From assembly GCF_014201315.1 (NCBI RefSeq), contig NZ_JACHDY010000003.1:434001-498000 (forward strand): DNA of 64,000 nucleotides, written 5' to 3'. The notes beneath the pieces are model-generated. The model saw nothing but the letters and a program-made list of their open reading frames with translations, was not told where the DNA came from and did no database searches. Shown here piece after piece: positions 62,111-64,000 of the stretch (position 1 is its first letter; each line of letters starts with the position of its first letter). This DNA comes from Edaphobacter lichenicola. GTDB lineage: Bacteria; Acidobacteriota; Terriglobia; Terriglobales; Acidobacteriaceae. The translations under genes and the position numbers were made by a program.

Positions 62111-63034
62111 TTGGACTTAGTCCAGATGGAGACGTTTCTGGCGGTGGCAGAAGAGCGTAGTTTCTCGCGAGCGGCAGCACGCCTCCATCGTACTCAGCCA
62201 GCGGTGAGTCAGGCAATCGCCAAACTGGAGGGGGAGTTGGGAGAGGTGCTGTTTGAGCGCTCTTCGAGAGATGGAACGCTGACCGACGCGGGGGAGGTTT
62301 TGCGGGAGTATGCCTCTAAGTTGCTGAATCTGCGGAATGAGGCGGCGGGAGCGTTGACGGAGTTGCGGGAGCTTCACCGGGGCAGGCTGAACCTGGCGGC
62401 GAACGAGTACACCTGCCTTTATCTGCTGCCGCTGCTTGATGAGTTTCGGAGGCAGAACCCCAGGATCAAACTGGCGGTGCAGCGAACGCTGGCCAGCAGG
62501 ATCTCGGACGAGGTGCTGATGCACTCTGTGGAGCTGGGAGTGCTCTCTTTTCGCCCGGACGACACCCAGGTGAAGTCGATGGTTGTGTACCGGGATGAGC
62601 TGGCTTTTGTGGTGAATCCGCGACATCCCCTGGCCGGGGCAGGGAAGGTGTCGATCCGGCAGCTTGGGGGGCAAAACTTTATTGCGCATAACATTCCGTC
62701 GCCGCAGCGGCAGAAGGTTATTCAGGCGTTCAAACGGCATAAGACTCCGTTGCAGATGGGGGTGGAGTTGCCATCGTTGGAGGCGATCAAGCGATTTGTC
62801 GAGATGGGGAATGGCGTGGCTCTGGTGCCGGGGCTGACGGTGCGTACCGAGCTTGAGAGCGGGGCGCTGGTGCGGGTTCAGGTGCCGGAGCTGCAGATAG
62901 AGCGCAAGCTGAGGCTGGTGTATCGCAGGCAGGCTAGCCTGTCGCATGCTGCGCTGGCCTTTCTCAACGTGGTGGAGGCCTATGCGGCGGCGCATGGCGA
63001 TCCCTACTGCTTTCAGGCCGAACGGGGAGTGTAA
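62111..63034 (+). CDS. LysR family transcriptional regulator
   Basis: Probable regulator of the divergent leu/ilv operon. The 307-residue protein has the N-terminal winged helix (METFLAVAEERSFSRAAARL, HRTQPAVSQAIAKLEGELGE, LFERSSRDGTLTDAGEVL) and the C-terminal effector domain (ELHRGRLNLAANEYTCLYLL, VELPSLEAIKRFVEMGNGVA). The start is TTG at 62111 with GAGGT 5 bases upstream. By analogy to LeuO/CysB-type activators it may sense 2-isopropylmalate or another pathway intermediate, but this is inference. Confidence 0.9.
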   Translation: MDLVQMETFLAVAEERSFSRAAARLHRTQPAVSQAIAKLEGELGEVLFERSSRDGTLTDAGEVLREYASKLLNLRNEAAGALTELRELHRGRLNLAANEYTCLYLLPLLDEFRRQNPRIKLAVQRTLASRISDEVLMHSVELGVLSFRPDDTQVKSMVVYRDELAFVVNPRHPLAGAGKVSIRQLGGQNFIAHNIPSPQRQKVIQAFKRHKTPLQMGVELPSLEAIKRFVEMGNGVALVPGLTVRTELESGALVRVQVPELQIERKLRLVYRRQASLSHAALAFLNVVEAYAAAHGDPYCFQAERGV

Positions 63035-63150
63035 ATGGGGCTGTGAATTTTGCGAGACGGCGGAACCTTTGCAAAAAAAGAGCGTCTGTACGAGTAGATT
63101 GACCACCGGAGAAGCTCTTCCGGCAGATGCAGTATGAGAGTGAGAATCCG

Positions 63151-63618
63151 ATGACGACACTATTTCGTAAACCAGTATTGCAAGTAGCTCTTCTGGCGCT
63201 ATGCACCACGATGTTGAGCGCACTTCCCACGATGGCACAGGACCCGGCTCCGCCGCCCGCGCAGGATCAGGCGGGCCCACCGAATGGCGGCCATCGGGGG
63301 GCAGGTCAACGGGAGGAGCATCAGGTTGAATTCCTGACGAAGAAGCTCAACCTGACTCCTGATCAGGTGACCCAGGTGAAGGCGATCGACGACGATTCAC
63401 GAACTCAGATGATGGCTTTGCGTCAGGACACCACGACTCCTCAGGCTGACAAGCGGGCGAAGATGATGGACATCCGCAAAGCCTCGCAGGCCAAGATACG
63501 CGCGATGTTGACCGACGATCAGAAGACGAAGTATGACGCTCTGCAGGCTCAGATGAAGGAGCGTAGAGAGAGTCGCGAGGGTGGACAGGGAGCGACTCCT
63601 CCTCCTCAGCCGCAATAA
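63151..63618 (+). CDS. Spy/CpxP-like periplasmic LTxxQ protein
   Basis: A 155-residue exported protein. Signal peptide VLQVALLALCTTMLSALPTM then AQDPA; a Pro/Gly-rich linker; then helices with FLTKKLNLTPDQVTQVKAID and IRAMLTDDQKTKYDALQAQM, which carry two L-T-x-[DE]-Q motifs typical of the Spy/CpxP fold. Family members are ATP-independent chaperones or metal sensors outside the cytoplasm. Tail rich in Pro/Gln. ATG 63151 gives the best signal peptide; a strong terminator follows. Confidence 0.82.
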   Translation: MTTLFRKPVLQVALLALCTTMLSALPTMAQDPAPPPAQDQAGPPNGGHRGAGQREEHQVEFLTKKLNLTPDQVTQVKAIDDDSRTQMMALRQDTTTPQADKRAKMMDIRKASQAKIRAMLTDDQKTKYDALQAQMKERRESREGGQGATPPPQPQ

Positions 63619-63641
63619 GGTGTCAGGCGAAAGGTGGGAAT

Positions 63642-63677
63642 AGGGCCGGAGAGATGCAGATCCTCCGGCCCTTCTTG
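63642..63677 (+). terminator. Intrinsic terminator after the Spy-like gene
   Basis: GGGCCGGAG (63643-63651) pairs with CTCCGGCCC (63663-63671), loop 11 bases, then TTCTT. Confidence 0.8.
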
Positions 63678-63738
63678 CGTCGGTAGTACAACTTCGGGCA
63701 GCGGTGCGGTTACAATGAAGAACAGTGATTACGGCGTG

Positions 63739-63787
63739 CCATAACTTTTGAAGCGCGTTGCCTGCGGGACAGCGTAGGAAGTTATGG
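63739..63787 (+). promoter_or_regulatory. Long inverted repeat in the leader of the last gene
   Basis: CCATAACTT (63739-63747) pairs with AAGTTATGG (63779-63787), 31 bases apart, and the interior is GC-rich (GCGCGTTGCCTGCGGG). It lies 26 bases before the ATG at 63814 and after a TACAAT that may be a -10. It may be an RNA structure controlling translation. Confidence 0.4.
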
Positions 63788-63813
63788 GCGAATTCGAAGG
63801 GATCCAGCGAAGA

Positions 63814-64000
63814 ATGAAGAAGACGATGTTGTTGTTGGGGGTGCTGACGCTATCTGCGGCAGCCGGTTATGCGCAGGAGAGCCGGCAGGACGTGAGCGTA
63901 AGCGGAAGCGCTGCGTTTGCCCCACAGATTACCGGGAACAGCGTGCAGAAAAACACAAGCACGACTATTGGACTGGTTGCCAGCTACCGCTATCTACTGA
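63814..64000 (+). CDS. Start of a probable outer-membrane beta-barrel protein (partial)
   Basis: The last 187 bases encode 62 residues beginning MKKTMLLLGVLTLSAAAGYA, a signal peptide with cleavage after YAQ, then SVSGSAAFAPQITGNSVQKN and TTIGLVASYRYLL, an alternating pattern typical of the first strands of porin-like barrels. The gene continues beyond the window. GGGATC is the only weak ribosome site upstream. Confidence 0.65.
   Translation, partial: MKKTMLLLGVLTLSAAAGYAQESRQDVSVSGSAAFAPQITGNSVQKNTSTTIGLVASYRYLL

Overview
The window is ordinary chromosomal DNA of a GC-rich, free-living Gram-negative bacterium. I infer an Acidobacteriota member, probably family Acidobacteriaceae (Granulicella/Edaphobacter/Terriglobus-like), from overall protein resemblance, secreted beta-glucosidases, the futalosine-route enzyme MqnA and the style of the intergenic repeats. 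This is inference; no 16S gene is present. There is no prophage, insertion sequence, CRISPR array, tRNA or rRNA. The one clear structured RNA gene is the small bacterial SRP RNA near 36.1 kb.

Layout. 0-8.4 kb: citrate synthase, glycine oxidase, a coiled-coil membrane protein, a 22-residue Lys/Ala peptide with a near-consensus promoter, thiolase, a DUF937-OmpA fusion and serine dehydratase. 8.4-16.6 kb: two copies of a composite intergenic repeat, two decayed small genes, comM, rpoZ, rho, ribE-ribD and a possible nuclease-fold protein. 16.6-31.5 kb: secreted GH3 beta-glucosidase, ftsY, panE, a His-rich membrane protein, plsY-gpsA, cinA, a CHASE3/PAS histidine kinase, yacG-pgpA. 31.5-36.4 kb: an ACT-domain gene behind a branched-chain amino acid leader peptide and attenuator, an enlarged rimO, a TAT-exported GH1 beta-glucosidase and the SRP RNA with a duplicated 3' end. 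36.4-48.5 kb: fabH, a PadR regulator coupled to a membrane protein, a VTT-domain protein, mqnA, dprA, topA, a cNMP-binding histidine kinase.

48.9-62.0 kb is one long minus-strand cluster holding the complete isoleucine/valine/leucine route (leuA, leuB, leuC, leuD, ilvD, ilvB, ilvN, ilvC). Seven small membrane or exported proteins of unknown function are interleaved, often with overlapping start and stop codons. A divergent LysR regulator sits at the leuA end with a 21-bp palindrome between them. LeuA lacks the usual C-terminal leucine-sensing domain. The window ends with a Spy/CpxP-like periplasmic protein and the start of a probable outer-membrane protein.

Recurring non-coding signals: (a) a TAAACT -10 element, often the extended form TGCTAAACT, 6 to 13 bases before start codons (thiO, ftsY, plsY, rimO) and 7 bases before the SRP RNA, which suggests short-leader or leaderless mRNAs; (b) a REP-like palindromic family beginning GTCCTGCCGGACGGG, often as inverted pairs, with one compensatory base-pair change; (c) a second composite repeat containing a terminator-like hairpin. 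The most interesting leads are the attenuated ACT gene, the unknown proteins inside the ilv/leu cluster, the Lys/Ala micropeptide and the duplicated SRP RNA 3' end.
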